NCBI GenBank assembly: GCA_027082955.1
Contig: JALWTA010000030.1
Coordinates: 84,907 to 148,906 of the forward strand
From: Sulfurovum sp.
GTDB lineage: Bacteria > Campylobacterota > Campylobacteria > Campylobacterales > Sulfurovaceae
DNA length: 64,000 nt
Direction: 5' to 3'
How positions within the stretch are numbered: the stretch's first letter is position 1; every line of letters starts with the position of its first letter. The position numbers and the translations under genes were made by a program. Of the stretch, positions 17,173-27,177 are shown in pieces. Below the pieces are notes generated by a model. It searched no databases and had not been told where the DNA came from. It saw only the letters and a list, made by a program, of their open reading frames with translations.

Positions 17173-18633
17173 TTATTCCGGTCTATACACCTTCACATCC
17201 GCTCCCTCCGCATCTTTAAGATACTGCGCATGCAGGCGGCTCATAACCCCTTTGTCGCAGTAGAGCAGGTAGGTTTTCTCTTTGGGGAGTTTTTTGAACT
17301 CGGTTTTGAGACGGTAGAAGGGGATTTTCAGGGTTTTGCATGGTGTCTGTACCGTCTCCTCTTCTGCCCGGATGTCAATGATGACATGGCTGTCTGGGTC
17401 AGGGGTCTGTACGACATCAATGGGAGCGTTTTGGGTGATGTCCTCTACGATCTCGTCTACATAGATGCTTTTGGCGTCACTGACAGCTTTGTCCAGTACG
17501 GTATAGTCAAACCGTTTGGCTTCGCGTTCCATGCGTTTGAATGAGCCGTGGGTGATGGGGTTTTTGGAGATGACGCCGCAGTATTCGGGCATGTTTTCTG
17601 CAAAGCGGCGGGTGCCTATCTGGTCGGCGATACGGATGATTTCGGGTTTGTTGGTCGTAGCCAGCGGGCGGAGTACCAGTTTGTTGGTCACCTGGTCGAT
17701 GAGTGCGAGGTTGCGCAGTGTCTGGCTGGAGACCTGTGCTACGCTCTCACCTGTTAGCAGTGCATCGATCTCCATATTGTCGGCAATCTTCTCTGCAGCC
17801 ATGAGCATAAGCCGCTTGAGGGTTACCCCCATGTAGGTTTCAGCAGTAGAGCGGAAGATCTCGGCAACCACATCTTCAAACCCAATGGTGATGAATTTGA
17901 CACGGTGAGAAGCTCCGTATTTGCTCCAGAGGTACCATGCGACCTGTTTGACACCGATCTCATGTGCCGTACCGCCGAGGTTAAAGAAAATGAAGTGGGT
18001 CTTGATGCCCCGTTTCATGGTAAGGAAGCTTGCTACTGTAGAGTCAAACCCGCCAGACATCAAAGAGAGGATGTCCCCCTGTGTACCGATGGGAAATCCG
18101 CTCAATCCGTCATATTTGGCGGTAATGATGTTGAGCTGATGGTTGATCAGCTCGATACGAACAGTGACATCAGGGTGATGGAGGTCTACCTTTTTGGCAT
18201 CGGTGTGTGCGAGTGTGTAGCCGCCGACAACACGTTCGATTTCGGAAGAATTGAATGGGTGGCTGCCGGTACGTTTGGCACGGACAACAAAGCTTTTGCC
18301 TGCGATCTCGTCGGCAACAGTTTTGGCAACCTGTGCTTTGATGGCATCGAGGCTCTCCATGTGGTCAAACTGGAGCGCTTCAAGCACCTGCTCGATACCG
18401 GGTGTGTTGAGCAGTATGGTGCGTACCTTCTCAACCTTTGCAACCGGTGTGACGACCTCTATTTTGTCTGAGAATTTTTTGATCTGAATGGTGTCATCTA
18501 CAGGTTTGAAGAGGGTTTGCAGGTTTTGAAAGAGCTGGTTGACCATCTGCTTTTTAGCACTGCTGCCTTTGACCATGATCTCCGGAAAGAGCTTGAGGAT
18601 GAATTTTTGGGTTTGGATACTGGTGTGTGTCAC
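17173..18633 (-). CDS. thiI: tRNA 4-thiouridine synthase with rhodanese domain
   Basis: Makes 4-thiouridine at tRNA position 8 and can supply sulfur for the thiamine thiazole. The order is an N-terminal ferredoxin-like/THUMP region (about 1-165), an adenylation PP-loop domain (LMSGGFDST near 180-190), and a C-terminal rhodanese domain with the persulfide Cys in LLYCDKGVMSRLHA. The GTG at 18633 has an AGGA site 8 bases upstream; the ATG at 18666 overlaps a TATAAT box, so it is probably not used. The stop lies immediately next to a heptamer repeat array. Confidence 0.9.
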   Translation of the reverse strand: MTHTSIQTQKFILKLFPEIMVKGSSAKKQMVNQLFQNLQTLFKPVDDTIQIKKFSDKIEVVTPVAKVEKVRTILLNTPGIEQVLEALQFDHMESLDAIKAQVAKTVADEIAGKSFVVRAKRTGSHPFNSSEIERVVGGYTLAHTDAKKVDLHHPDVTVRIELINHQLNIITAKYDGLSGFPIGTQGDILSLMSGGFDSTVASFLTMKRGIKTHFIFFNLGGTAHEIGVKQVAWYLWSKYGASHRVKFITIGFEDVVAEIFRSTAETYMGVTLKRLMLMAAEKIADNMEIDALLTGESVAQVSSQTLRNLALIDQVTNKLVLRPLATTNKPEIIRIADQIGTRRFAENMPEYCGVISKNPITHGSFKRMEREAKRFDYTVLDKAVSDAKSIYVDEIVEDITQNAPIDVVQTPDPDSHVIIDIRAEEETVQTPCKTLKIPFYRLKTEFKKLPKEKTYLLYCDKGVMSRLHAQYLKDAEGADVKVYRPE

Positions 18634-18664
18634 GGTTTGTTCCTGGCATACTATTTTAGGCGGC

Positions 18665-18670
18665 ATTATA
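18665..18670 (-). promoter_or_regulatory. -10 box of thiI
   Basis: TATAAT on the minus strand, 32 bases before the preferred GTG. It overlaps the alternative ATG at 18666. Confidence 0.5.
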
Positions 18671-18746
18671 ACATAAGCAGCATATGCTCAAAAGCTCTAT
18701 TTAAAGAAAAGTAGAAGATGATAGAAAAAAAGAAGAGGCAGTGCCG

Positions 18747-19517
18747 ATGCATGATATGGAGAAACTCAAAGCATGGCTTGAGAGGGAAGCGGCAGCAAGA
18801 AACCGTCTGGATGAACTCTCCTACAGCCGTCCCGATCCGCTGCTTGTGGCTTCCAGATATAAAGATGAACGTATCGCCTTGATATGTGCACTGTTTGCCT
18901 ACGGCAATGCCAGACAGATCGTTGCGTTTCTTGACAGACTCGATTTTTCGCTATTGGAAGAGAAAGAGGATGTGATTGTTGCCAAGACAGATGCACTTCT
19001 CTACCGTTTCCAAAAGCCGATGGATGTGGCGGCACTCTTTATTGCATTGAAGCGGCTTGGTGAGATTGATACGATAGAGAATCTCTTTTATGAAGGGTAC
19101 AGAAAAGAGGGCAGTATTCTGGACGGACTGCACCATTTTCTCTCTGTGCTCCATCGGGTCTATCCGCATCAAAGTTACGGCTACCGGTTTCTAACGGGAA
19201 GTATCCCCAAATCATGGATGCAGGCAGGTACCTATAAGCGCTATATGATGTATCTGCGGTGGATGGTGCGCAGTGATGCGCTCGATATGGGGCTGTGGCG
19301 CAAGATTGATAAAAAAGATCTTCTGATGCCGCTGGATACACACACTTTTCAAACAGCACGCGCTTTGGGACTGCTGCATCGCAAAAGCTATGATATGAAA
19401 GCCGTCCTTGAACTGACAGAACGCTTTAGAACATGGGACAGTACAGACCCGGTCAAATATGACTTTGCGCTCTACCGTATCGGTCAGGAAAAAAAGCGAT
19501 ATATTTGTTCTGATTAA
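18747..19517 (+). CDS. TIGR02757 family protein
   Basis: A 256-residue protein of the uncharacterised TIGR02757 family (SRPDPLLVASRYKDERIALICALFAYGNARQI near the start; MPLDTHTFQTARALGLL near the end). The C-terminal part looks like a helix-hairpin-helix DNA glycosylase-type fold, but no catalytic residues can be assigned. The ATG at 18747 has a GAGG site 8 bases upstream; a GTG at 18741 would leave only two bases. It is divergent from thiI. Function unknown. Confidence 0.75.
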   Translation: MHDMEKLKAWLEREAAARNRLDELSYSRPDPLLVASRYKDERIALICALFAYGNARQIVAFLDRLDFSLLEEKEDVIVAKTDALLYRFQKPMDVAALFIALKRLGEIDTIENLFYEGYRKEGSILDGLHHFLSVLHRVYPHQSYGYRFLTGSIPKSWMQAGTYKRYMMYLRWMVRSDALDMGLWRKIDKKDLLMPLDTHTFQTARALGLLHRKSYDMKAVLELTERFRTWDSTDPVKYDFALYRIGQEKKRYICSD

Positions 19518-19574
19518 CCGGTAATTTAGTGCTTTTTATGTAAAATACAACAAATTATTTCGAGAGGACTTTTT

Positions 19575-20300
19575 ATGGAAGGTGTATTTACTTACCTTGG
19601 CGGTGTTTTCGGCGAGCATAACCATATCAGTGTTATGATCGCACACTTGGTATTGGTTGCTGCAATTACGATTTTTATTGCAAAGGCGGCAACAAAAAGC
19701 TTCAGAGCGGTTCCAACCGGTGCGCAAAATGTGATGGAAGCTTATCTTAGCGGTGTGATTGCAATGGGAAAAGATGTGATCGGCGAAGAGTTGGCACGCA
19801 AATATTTGCCGTTGGTTGCTGCAGTAGGTTTGTTTATCTTTGTTTCGAACGTTATCGGTATTATCCCCGGTTTTGAGTCACCTACGGCGAATATCAATGT
19901 GACACTGCCTCTGGCGCTAATGGTATTTTTCTACTACAATTTCGAAGGTATCAAAAAGCAGGGTGTGGTACACTACTTCGCACACTTTGCAGGTCCTGTA
20001 AAACTGCTTGCACCGTTGATGTTCCCAATTGAAGTTGTATCCCACATCTCCCGTATCATCTCTTTGAGTTTCCGACTCTTTGGTAACATCAAAGGGGATG
20101 ACCTCTTCCTCTGGGTACTCTTGATGCTGGTACCTGTCATTGCGCCGCTGCCTGCATATGTATTGCTGACGTTCTCTGCATTGCTTCAGACATTTGTCTT
20201 TATGATTTTGATCTATGTCTATCTTGCAGGTGCCGTGGCAGTGGACGAAGCACATGAAAAAGCACCGGATCCCGTCATCGATACAATGGGAGCCGTATAA
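19575..20300 (+). CDS. atpB: ATP synthase F0 subunit a
   Basis: The proton-channel subunit of the F-type ATP synthase, 241 residues with five or six helices. The essential arginine lies in [19 protein letters not shown], and the C-terminal helix [24 protein letters not shown] is typical. The other F0F1 genes are not nearby; a stand-alone atpB is known in Campylobacterota. An AGAGGA-type site precedes the ATG. Confidence 0.95.
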   Translation: MEGVFTYLGGVFGEHNHISVMIAHLVLVAAITIFIAKAATKSFRAVPTGAQNVMEAYLSGVIAMGKDVIGEELARKYLPLVAAVGLFIFVSNVIGIIPGFESPTANINVTLPLALMVFFYYNFEGIKKQGVVHYFAHFAGPVKLLAPLMFPIEVVSHISRIISLSFRLFGNIKGDDLFLWVLLMLVPVIAPLPAYVLLTFSALLQTFVFMILIYVYLAGAVAVDEAHEKAPDPVIDTMGAV

Positions 20301-20305
20301 GTTTT

Positions 20306-20569
20306 ATGCGCTTTAATAGCAAGCTGCTCAGCTTTGTTATCAACTTTCTTCTTGGCGTCTCATGGGCACTGGTGCTCATAGGGGCGGTGACATCATTCCT
20401 CTCTTTCTATCATCACAGTTTTATCTTTGCGTTTTTTTCTGCTGCTGTAGGTGCCATGCCCGGTCTTGTCGGTGTACTGCTTCTTGAGTATTTTATTACA
20501 GATAAAGAAAAACTGCGTGAGCTGAAAAAACAGACAGCACTGCTTGAAAAGATTGCTAAAGGGCGTTAA
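20306..20569 (+). CDS. Small two-helix membrane protein
   Basis: 87 residues with two hydrophobic stretches (about 8-30 and 36-62) and a charged C-terminal helix (DKEKLRELKKQTALLEKIAKG) likely to be a short coiled coil. It starts five bases after atpB and is probably co-transcribed. I do not recognise the family; a role in ATP synthase assembly is only a guess from position. Confidence 0.6.
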   Translation: MRFNSKLLSFVINFLLGVSWALVLIGAVTSFLSFYHHSFIFAFFSAAVGAMPGLVGVLLLEYFITDKEKLRELKKQTALLEKIAKGR

Positions 20570-20652
20570 TAGCGCTGCTTCAGCACATACAAATAACCAA
20601 AACGCTATAATAATTACCACTATAACCCCACCATTTCTTAAGGAAAAATGCC

Positions 20653-22086
20653 ATGTTTGAAACCGTGATCGGTCTTGAAGTACATGTTCAGCTAAATACC
20701 AAAACAAAACTTTTTTGTGCGTGTCCAACCTCATTTGCCCAGCATCAGAACACTAATACTTGCCCAACTTGTCTTGCGCTGCCTGGGGCTTTGCCTGTGG
20801 TCAACAAAGAAGCTGTTATTAAAGCGATGCGCTTTGCCAATGCTGTCAATGCCACGATCAACGAAGCAAGCCGTTTTGACCGAAAGTCCTACTTCTATCC
20901 GGACTCACCAAGTGCCTATCAAATTACGCAGTTTTATGAGCCTGTCTTGAGAGATGGAGAGATCACGATAGATCTTGAAGACGCTTCCCAAAAAACAATC
21001 AGGATTACTGAAGCACATCTTGAAGCGGACGCCGGAAAGAATATGCATGAAGGAGACCACTCGAAAGTTGACTTGAACCGGGCGGGGACACCGCTGCTTG
21101 AGATTGTATCGGCACCTGATCTGCGTAGTGCAGATGAAACAGTTGCCTATTTGAAGAAGCTTCACAGCATGGTACGCTATCTGGATATCAGTGATGCCAA
21201 TATGCAGGAGGGATCGTTCCGGTGTGATGTGAATGTTTCGGTCCGTCCAAAGGGTCAGGAGAGTTTTGGGACACGTGTTGAAATCAAAAATATGAACTCT
21301 TTTCGTTTTATAGCGCAGGCAATCGCTTATGAAGTACAGCGCCAGATTGAAGCGTATGAAGATGGTGTATATGAAGAGGAGGTCTTTCAGGAGACCCGTC
21401 TTTTTGATGTGAATAAAGGGGAGACACGGTCTATGCGGGGGAAAGAGGAGGCAGCAGACTACCGCTATTTTCCAGAGCCGGATATCCGTCCGGTCATTGT
21501 CACCCAAGAGATGAAAGAAGCGTCACAACACATCCCGGAAATGCCTGATGAAAAAGTAGCACGTTATGTCAATGAACTCGGCATCAACCGTTATGATGCA
21601 TTAGTGATCACCTCTTCAAAGGAGATGGCAGCGTACTTTGAAGCGATGCTTGAACATGGTGCGGCAGCGAAGATGGCAGTAACGTGGCTTACCTCTGAAC
21701 TGTTAGGACGTTTGAATAAGGCAGGAGTGGAAATTGCAAATTCTCCTGTGGATGCCAAAACACTGGGAACCCTTGTCTCCAAGATCGAAGACAGCACAGT
21801 TTCCGGTAAAGGTGCCAAAGAGGTTCTGGATCATATGATGGCGCATGGAAGCAGTGATGTGGATGCAATCATTGAAGAGCTGGGATTGGTACAAATCAGT
21901 GATGACAGTGCAATTCTTGCGATGATCGATGAGATTCTTGCAGCAAATGAAGAGAAGGTCGCCGAGTACAGAGGCGGTAAAGAGAAACTATTCGGCTTTT
22001 TTGTCGGTCAGACAATGAAAGCAAGCAAAGGTTCAGCAAACCCTGCTAAAGTCAACGAACTGCTGCATCAAAGGCTGGATGCCTGA
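20653..22086 (+). CDS. gatB: Aspartyl/glutamyl-tRNA amidotransferase subunit B
   Basis: The tRNA-binding kinase-like subunit of GatCAB, which amidates Glu-tRNA(Gln) and Asp-tRNA(Asn). The 477 residues include the opening [20 protein letters not shown], the zinc-type cysteines (FCACPTSF then [12 protein letters not shown]), [20 protein letters not shown], and a C-terminal YqeY-like domain (about 330-475). Length is as usual. gatA and gatC are not in the window. Confidence 0.96.
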   Translation: MFETVIGLEVHVQLNTKTKLFCACPTSFAQHQNTNTCPTCLALPGALPVVNKEAVIKAMRFANAVNATINEASRFDRKSYFYPDSPSAYQITQFYEPVLRDGEITIDLEDASQKTIRITEAHLEADAGKNMHEGDHSKVDLNRAGTPLLEIVSAPDLRSADETVAYLKKLHSMVRYLDISDANMQEGSFRCDVNVSVRPKGQESFGTRVEIKNMNSFRFIAQAIAYEVQRQIEAYEDGVYEEEVFQETRLFDVNKGETRSMRGKEEAADYRYFPEPDIRPVIVTQEMKEASQHIPEMPDEKVARYVNELGINRYDALVITSSKEMAAYFEAMLEHGAAAKMAVTWLTSELLGRLNKAGVEIANSPVDAKTLGTLVSKIEDSTVSGKGAKEVLDHMMAHGSSDVDAIIEELGLVQISDDSAILAMIDEILAANEEKVAEYRGGKEKLFGFFVGQTMKASKGSANPAKVNELLHQRLDA

Positions 22087-22110
22087 AATGTCTGATAGAG
22101 GGAAAATGCT

Positions 22111-23652
22111 ATGCAAAAGCTGATCTTGAATGCGGCACTTTCCCTTCAGCGTTCAAAACGTTATCGTCATGCAAAGGAGAAAGCAAGGGATCTTTTTGAA
22201 AATGATCACAATCCCTACAAGCGTTTTCTCGATCTTTTTATCATCTTTCTGATCGTTTCGTCAGTGTTTATTTTGGTTTACGAAGTAGACCATCCCATTC
22301 CTTCCTGGCTGGACAGTTATGATATCTATTTTGTTTCATTTGTTTTTTTTGTAGAATACATAATACGCCTTTGGATTCACAGTGAGTGGTCTGGAGAGCT
22401 TGTAGATGAGTATCAAAATGCCTGTTTTCTCCATAAAAAGTTTGATTTCTGGTCCGCTTTTTGGCGTGCAACAAGGAACAAGCTCAAATATCTTATCACA
22501 CCTGCAGCAATCATTGACCTTTTGGCCATTTTGCCTGCCTACCGTCCGCTGCGTGTATTGCGAATATTTGTACTCTTTAGAGTATTAAAACTCTTACGCT
22601 ATACAAAAAGTATTAATCAGTTTGTAGATGTCGTTGTTAGCAAACGGTTTGAACTCTTGACACTGCTTTTTTTACTGGCCTTCATTGTGATCACGGCTGG
22701 GATTGCACTGTATGTACTTGAAGAGCGTATCAATCCCCAGATCAATTCACTTTTTGACGCGATCTACTGGGCACTTATTACAATTTCAACTGTCGGCTAT
22801 GGAGATATAGCTCCGGTAACGGATATCGGTCGTATGATCTCTATGTTTATTATTATCAGCGGTATTGCTATTATCTCTTTTGCAACTTCTGTGATCGTAT
22901 CGGCTTTTTCTGAAAGACTTTCTGAACTCAAAGAGAACAGGATCATAGAACAGGTCAATAAAAGCCGTGCTTTTCTCATTATTTGCGGCTACGGACAGAT
23001 GACCAAGATGCTCTTGAGACAGCAGCAGGATGAGATCGGTGATTATGTGATTATGGATATGGACAAAGAACGGGTCGCACAGGCAAGAAAAGATGGATAT
23101 GTGGCTATCAAAGACGATGCCAGCCGTTTTGAAACACTAAGCCGGTTCAATACTGATTATACGGACGTAACCGTGTTGTGTCTGACAGGGAATGATATTG
23201 AGAATATCTATATTACGCTCAATGCAAAGAGTATTTCCCGGCGCATCAAAGTGATTGCACGGGTCAATAATGTCGAGCTCGCAAACAAATTCAACTATGC
23301 AGGTGCTGACCATCTTCTCATGCCCAATGAAGTGGTCAATACCATGATCCGTACTGCTATTACACAGCCGGCAACCTATAAAGCAGCGCATGCGATATTG
23401 ACAGGGAAAACCATTGCCAAAATCGATGAGATGTATATGTATGAACAGCACGGTCTCATTGGAAAACGGATTGGGGATATTGATTTTAATACAGGAAAAC
23501 TTATTTTGATCGGTATTGAACGAAACGGTGAGTTCCTTTTCAATCCGCATCAGGATGAGATCGTGATGAAACATGATGTATTGCTTGTTATGGGAAAACA
23601 GATCAGTATTGACTATTTTCAAGAACAGTACAGGGCAGGGAACCGCTCATGA
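22111..23652 (+). CDS. Voltage-gated-type K+ channel with RCK domain
   Basis: A 513-residue channel. Six membrane helices are seen, with an Arg-rich S4 (PLRVLRIFVLFRVLKLLRY) near 150-170 and the selectivity filter TVGYGD near 227-232. The cytoplasmic part has a Rossmann RCK/TrkA-N domain (FLIICGYGQMTKMLL, about 287 onward, with D in VIMDMD) and a TrkA-C domain at the end. It resembles Kch but carries a real S4. The stop overlaps the next gene (ATGA), which encodes a second RCK protein. Confidence 0.88.
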   Translation: MQKLILNAALSLQRSKRYRHAKEKARDLFENDHNPYKRFLDLFIIFLIVSSVFILVYEVDHPIPSWLDSYDIYFVSFVFFVEYIIRLWIHSEWSGELVDEYQNACFLHKKFDFWSAFWRATRNKLKYLITPAAIIDLLAILPAYRPLRVLRIFVLFRVLKLLRYTKSINQFVDVVVSKRFELLTLLFLLAFIVITAGIALYVLEERINPQINSLFDAIYWALITISTVGYGDIAPVTDIGRMISMFIIISGIAIISFATSVIVSAFSERLSELKENRIIEQVNKSRAFLIICGYGQMTKMLLRQQQDEIGDYVIMDMDKERVAQARKDGYVAIKDDASRFETLSRFNTDYTDVTVLCLTGNDIENIYITLNAKSISRRIKVIARVNNVELANKFNYAGADHLLMPNEVVNTMIRTAITQPATYKAAHAILTGKTIAKIDEMYMYEQHGLIGKRIGDIDFNTGKLILIGIERNGEFLFNPHQDEIVMKHDVLLVMGKQISIDYFQEQYRAGNRS

Positions 23653-24407
23653 AGAAACAACGGATTTTGCTTTTCGGATATGGTGACCATGGCAGACATA
23701 TTGCCAAGGGATTGGCGGAAGACGGCTTTGAGATCAAGATCGTTGAATCTGACCAGACATACTTTAGGAAAGCAAAAGAGGATGGCTGGATCGATGTTGA
23801 GATAGTCGATGTTAAAAGCGATGCGCTGTTGAAACTGCTTGAACCGGAAACCTTCGACCAGATCGTATGTGTGATGCAAGATGAACACCTGAACGTCTTT
23901 TTGACACTTTCACTGCGTTCACTTTTTAAAGAGTCCTATATTATATCTATTTCTGACTCTATCCATACGACCAAAAAATTGAAAATGGCTGGTGCGAACA
24001 AGGTAATAGATTTGTATGAAGTGAGTGCGAATAAGGTGTTCAATATCATGAAAAAACCGGTTTCGACAAAAATACTGGAAGGATTTATCCGCAATAGAGA
24101 GGGGATTATCCTTAAAGAGATGACGATCCCTAAGGATTCTTTTCTCGATGGTATGCATACAGATGCACTGGATATCTCTTCTTACGGCATACTGCTTATC
24201 GGGATGATCGATGAGGAACTTGGACATGGATTTATGTTTATCACAACGGGGATCGATCATAAACTGGATGTAGGAGATACGATCGTTTGTCTGGGACCTC
24301 ATGAAAAGCTTCATGCTTTTGAAGCGGCCATCGCAAAGTCGACAGAGACAGAAGCGATTGCCTATTTTGAGAATATGCTCAAGAGAGTAACGGAGGAAGA
24401 GGAATGA
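23649..24407 (+). CDS. TrkA-N/TrkA-C (RCK) regulatory protein
   Basis: A 252-residue soluble protein with one TrkA-N domain (ILLFGYGDHGRHIAKGL, acidic residue in IKIVESD) and one TrkA-C domain (about 145-230; FLDGMHTDALDI). It has no membrane part. Overlap with the channel gene by ATGA suggests that it forms mixed RCK rings with that channel or regulates it. It also overlaps gpsA by ATGA. Confidence 0.82.
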   Translation: MKKQRILLFGYGDHGRHIAKGLAEDGFEIKIVESDQTYFRKAKEDGWIDVEIVDVKSDALLKLLEPETFDQIVCVMQDEHLNVFLTLSLRSLFKESYIISISDSIHTTKKLKMAGANKVIDLYEVSANKVFNIMKKPVSTKILEGFIRNREGIILKEMTIPKDSFLDGMHTDALDISSYGILLIGMIDEELGHGFMFITTGIDHKLDVGDTIVCLGPHEKLHAFEAAIAKSTETEAIAYFENMLKRVTEEEE

Positions 24408-25291
24408 ATATTGCAGTCATAGGTGCAGGGAAATGGGGACAGGCGCTTTATCATGCCTACAGTCAGAAAAATGATGTGGTCATTACTTCCAGAACAGTAC
24501 GAAAGATGGCACATTTTGTGACACTGGATGAAGCACTCAATTGTGAGTATCTTATTATGGCAATTCCGGCACAGCATGTGCGTGAATGGATGCAGAAACA
24601 TTTTCAAGATAAAGGACAAAAGATCCTTGTTGCCGCAAAAGGGATAGAGACAAGCACCGGTGCGTTTCTCAATGAGATATACGGAGAGTTCGTACCCGAA
24701 AACAGACTTGCGTATATTTCGGGTCCCTCTTTTGCTGCAGAGGTGATGCAGTCGCTTCCGACGGCACTGATGATAAGCTCTACCAACCTGCCGCTTGCCG
24801 AGACATTTGCCGATGCACTGCCCGATTTCATCAAAGGGTATGTGAGTGATGATGTGGTTGGCGCGGAGGTATCCGGTGCCTACAAAAATGTCATTGCTAT
24901 TGCTGGCGGGGTGAGTGACGGATTGGGGCTTGGCAACAATGCCAGAGCAGCGCTTATCTCGCGCGGACTGGTTGAAATGACCCGTTTTGGTGAAGCCTTT
25001 GGTGCGAAAGCGGAGACCTTCCTGTCATTGGGCGGAGCAGGTGACCTCTTTTTGACTGCCAGCTCTACGCTGTCACGAAACTACCGTGTCGGACTTGGAC
25101 TGGCAAAAGGTCAAAGTATGGAAGAGATACTTGATACTCTTGGCGAGGTAGCCGAAGGGGTGCCTACCGCAAAGGCACTGCATATGATCGCAAAAGAGAA
25201 GGGACTCTACCTGCCTATTGCCGAGGAGGTATATGCGATGATAGAGGAGGGGAAAGATCCTCATAAAAGTGTGCAGGATCTTTTGTCGTAA
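24404..25291 (+). CDS. gpsA: Glycerol-3-phosphate dehydrogenase [NAD(P)+]
   Basis: Reduces dihydroxyacetone phosphate to sn-glycerol 3-phosphate for phospholipids. The 295-residue protein has the NAD(P) loop IAVIGAGKWGQAL, the catalytic-lysine region EVSGAYKNVIAIAGGVSDGLGLGNN (in part), and SRNYRVGLGLAKG. It is slightly shorter than the 330-residue E. coli enzyme, as in other Campylobacterota. A terminator follows. Confidence 0.95.
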   Translation: MNIAVIGAGKWGQALYHAYSQKNDVVITSRTVRKMAHFVTLDEALNCEYLIMAIPAQHVREWMQKHFQDKGQKILVAAKGIETSTGAFLNEIYGEFVPENRLAYISGPSFAAEVMQSLPTALMISSTNLPLAETFADALPDFIKGYVSDDVVGAEVSGAYKNVIAIAGGVSDGLGLGNNARAALISRGLVEMTRFGEAFGAKAETFLSLGGAGDLFLTASSTLSRNYRVGLGLAKGQSMEEILDTLGEVAEGVPTAKALHMIAKEKGLYLPIAEEVYAMIEEGKDPHKSVQDLLS

Positions 25292-25295
25292 GTGT

Positions 25296-25316
25296 ATGCT
25301 GATAAACAGCATTTTT
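25296..25316 (+). terminator. Rho-independent terminator after gpsA
   Basis: ATGCTG / CAGCAT stem with a 5-base loop, followed at once by a short T-run. Confidence 0.7.
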
Positions 25317-25356
25317 GCGTCTGTCAAGGCTACTCTCAACATAGTATTGTTAAAGT

Positions 25357-27177
25357 ATGTTACAGAGTATCAACAGAATGGTAAACATGAACAACGATAG
25401 CAGCACGGCAAAATATATACTGATTTTTATATCTCTTTTTCTCATACAAAACAGTATTGCCTTTGCACAGGAGCAGGAACCTGTAGTACTTCCAACAAAA
25501 AAAATTGTTGTAGAAGGTACGGAACACTTCGATCCTTCAGACATCTATGAAGCGGTGAGTGCAGATACGCCCGGATTTTTCTCTTTTGGGAAAAAAGAAG
25601 CAACCATCAAAGAAAAACTCATTCCCTCCATCGAACCCTCCCTGCGTGCTTTTTTTGATTCGGAGGGGTATTATGATGCAACATTTTTGCTCAAAGAGAA
25701 CAATGAGACAGTTTCGATTTTGGTTAAAGAGGGAGAACCTGTCAGGGTAGGGGATATCAATATCACTTCCGATTTTGATCTGGGTGACCTTGTCAACTTT
25801 CACAAGGGAGATATCTTTCGGGCAAAAACCTTCATAGCAACAAAAAGCAGGATCATCGAAGCACTGCTGCATGAGGGGTATTGCAGTTATGACCTTGACA
25901 CAAAAGCCTATGTCGATCTGGATAAGCACATAGCGAACCTTGTGTTCAAACTTAAAAAAGGGGGTGTCTGTACCTTTGGCAAAGTGACGGTCAAGGGGCT
26001 TGAAACCATCGATGAACGTGTGGTCAAATCACGCGTACGTGCCAAAGAGGGGGCACGTTTCAATACCGAACTGGTACAGAATACCTCGTCGGCACTCTAC
26101 GGACTGCATGCGTTTGATTCGGTCTTGATCGATGTCGATAAAAAGTTCTACAATGTCGTACCGGTCGATATTGCCGTCAAGGAGATGGAGGAGCCTTACC
26201 ATGTCGAGCTTGGTGCAGGGTACGATACCTATGTCGGGCCGCGTGTACACGGTACATTTACCAAGCACAACTTCCTTGGCAATGCGCAGCAGCTTTCGCT
26301 TGAACTCTCATGGTCGTCGCTGGAACAGGTAGCGATTTTGGACTTTTATAAACCGGTCATTGCCTCTATCTACGGTATCGATGTGGATCTTGGTACGAGC
26401 ATGGGCTACTCCAACCTTGAGTATGACGGCTTTCGCGAAACGAAAACATTTGCAAAAGCCTATCTGCAATATGAAGATGAGGTATGGAAAGTTGTTGGCG
26501 GGTTTGCATTGGAGAACATAGATATTTCCAGGCTCTCCGATGGAGAAAACCTGCTGCCTGAGTATGCATACGATACTTTTTTGCTGGCGTATCCCTATCT
26601 TGACATCACCTATGACAAAAGAGACTCCAAGCTTAACCCCAAATACGGATACTATCTCTCAGGATATGTTGAAATGGGTGTGCCTACCAACAGTGAAGCA
26701 AGTCTTTACCTTAAAAGCCAGCTGGAAGCTAGAGCGATCTACACGGTCTCGCAGCTGACTATGGCGGTGGTTGGAAAGATCGGTGCGATCGATATTCAGA
26801 CCGATTCGCTTCGCGGCATACCGGAATCGAAAAAGTTTTTTGCCGGTGGTGCCTACTCCAACCGCGCCTATGGGTACAGGGAGATCGGGGTGATCGTTTC
26901 TCCTACTGAAGATCTGATCAACGGTGCTTTAAGTATGGCAAACCTCTCTGTAGAGATGGACTATCCTATCTGGGGCGATGCCCTTTATGGCGCCGTTTTC
27001 AGTGATAACACGATGCTGACAGACAAAAGCTATGACTACAGCGGAAAGATCATTTCCTCTGCCGGCGTTGGGGTACGCTACATAACACCGGTAGGACCGT
27101 TCAAGCTTGATATCGGGTTCAATACACATGACCCTTCTATATACGGTATCTCATTTCAGATAGGGCAGTCATTCTGA
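25357..27177 (+). CDS. tamA: TamA-like Omp85 outer-membrane assembly protein
   Basis: About 606 residues with a signal sequence (ISLFLIQNSIAFA), three POTRA-like domains (about 45-270) and a C-terminal 16-strand Omp85 barrel (about 280-606), ending in SFQIGQSF with the terminal Phe typical of BAM substrates. With TamB next door it forms a translocation and assembly module between the inner and outer membranes. The start is uncertain: ATGs at 25378 or 25387 would give a better signal peptide. It shares one base with tamB. Confidence 0.85.
   Translation: MLQSINRMVNMNNDSSTAKYILIFISLFLIQNSIAFAQEQEPVVLPTKKIVVEGTEHFDPSDIYEAVSADTPGFFSFGKKEATIKEKLIPSIEPSLRAFFDSEGYYDATFLLKENNETVSILVKEGEPVRVGDINITSDFDLGDLVNFHKGDIFRAKTFIATKSRIIEALLHEGYCSYDLDTKAYVDLDKHIANLVFKLKKGGVCTFGKVTVKGLETIDERVVKSRVRAKEGARFNTELVQNTSSALYGLHAFDSVLIDVDKKFYNVVPVDIAVKEMEEPYHVELGAGYDTYVGPRVHGTFTKHNFLGNAQQLSLELSWSSLEQVAILDFYKPVIASIYGIDVDLGTSMGYSNLEYDGFRETKTFAKAYLQYEDEVWKVVGGFALENIDISRLSDGENLLPEYAYDTFLLAYPYLDITYDKRDSKLNPKYGYYLSGYVEMGVPTNSEASLYLKSQLEARAIYTVSQLTMAVVGKIGAIDIQTDSLRGIPESKKFFAGGAYSNRAYGYREIGVIVSPTEDLINGALSMANLSVEMDYPIWGDALYGAVFSDNTMLTDKSYDYSGKIISSAGVGVRYITPVGPFKLDIGFNTHDPSIYGISFQIGQSF

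Noticed and set aside
18634..18746. TPP riboswitch before thiI
   Set aside because: The gap is short and lacks the CUGAGA-type core.
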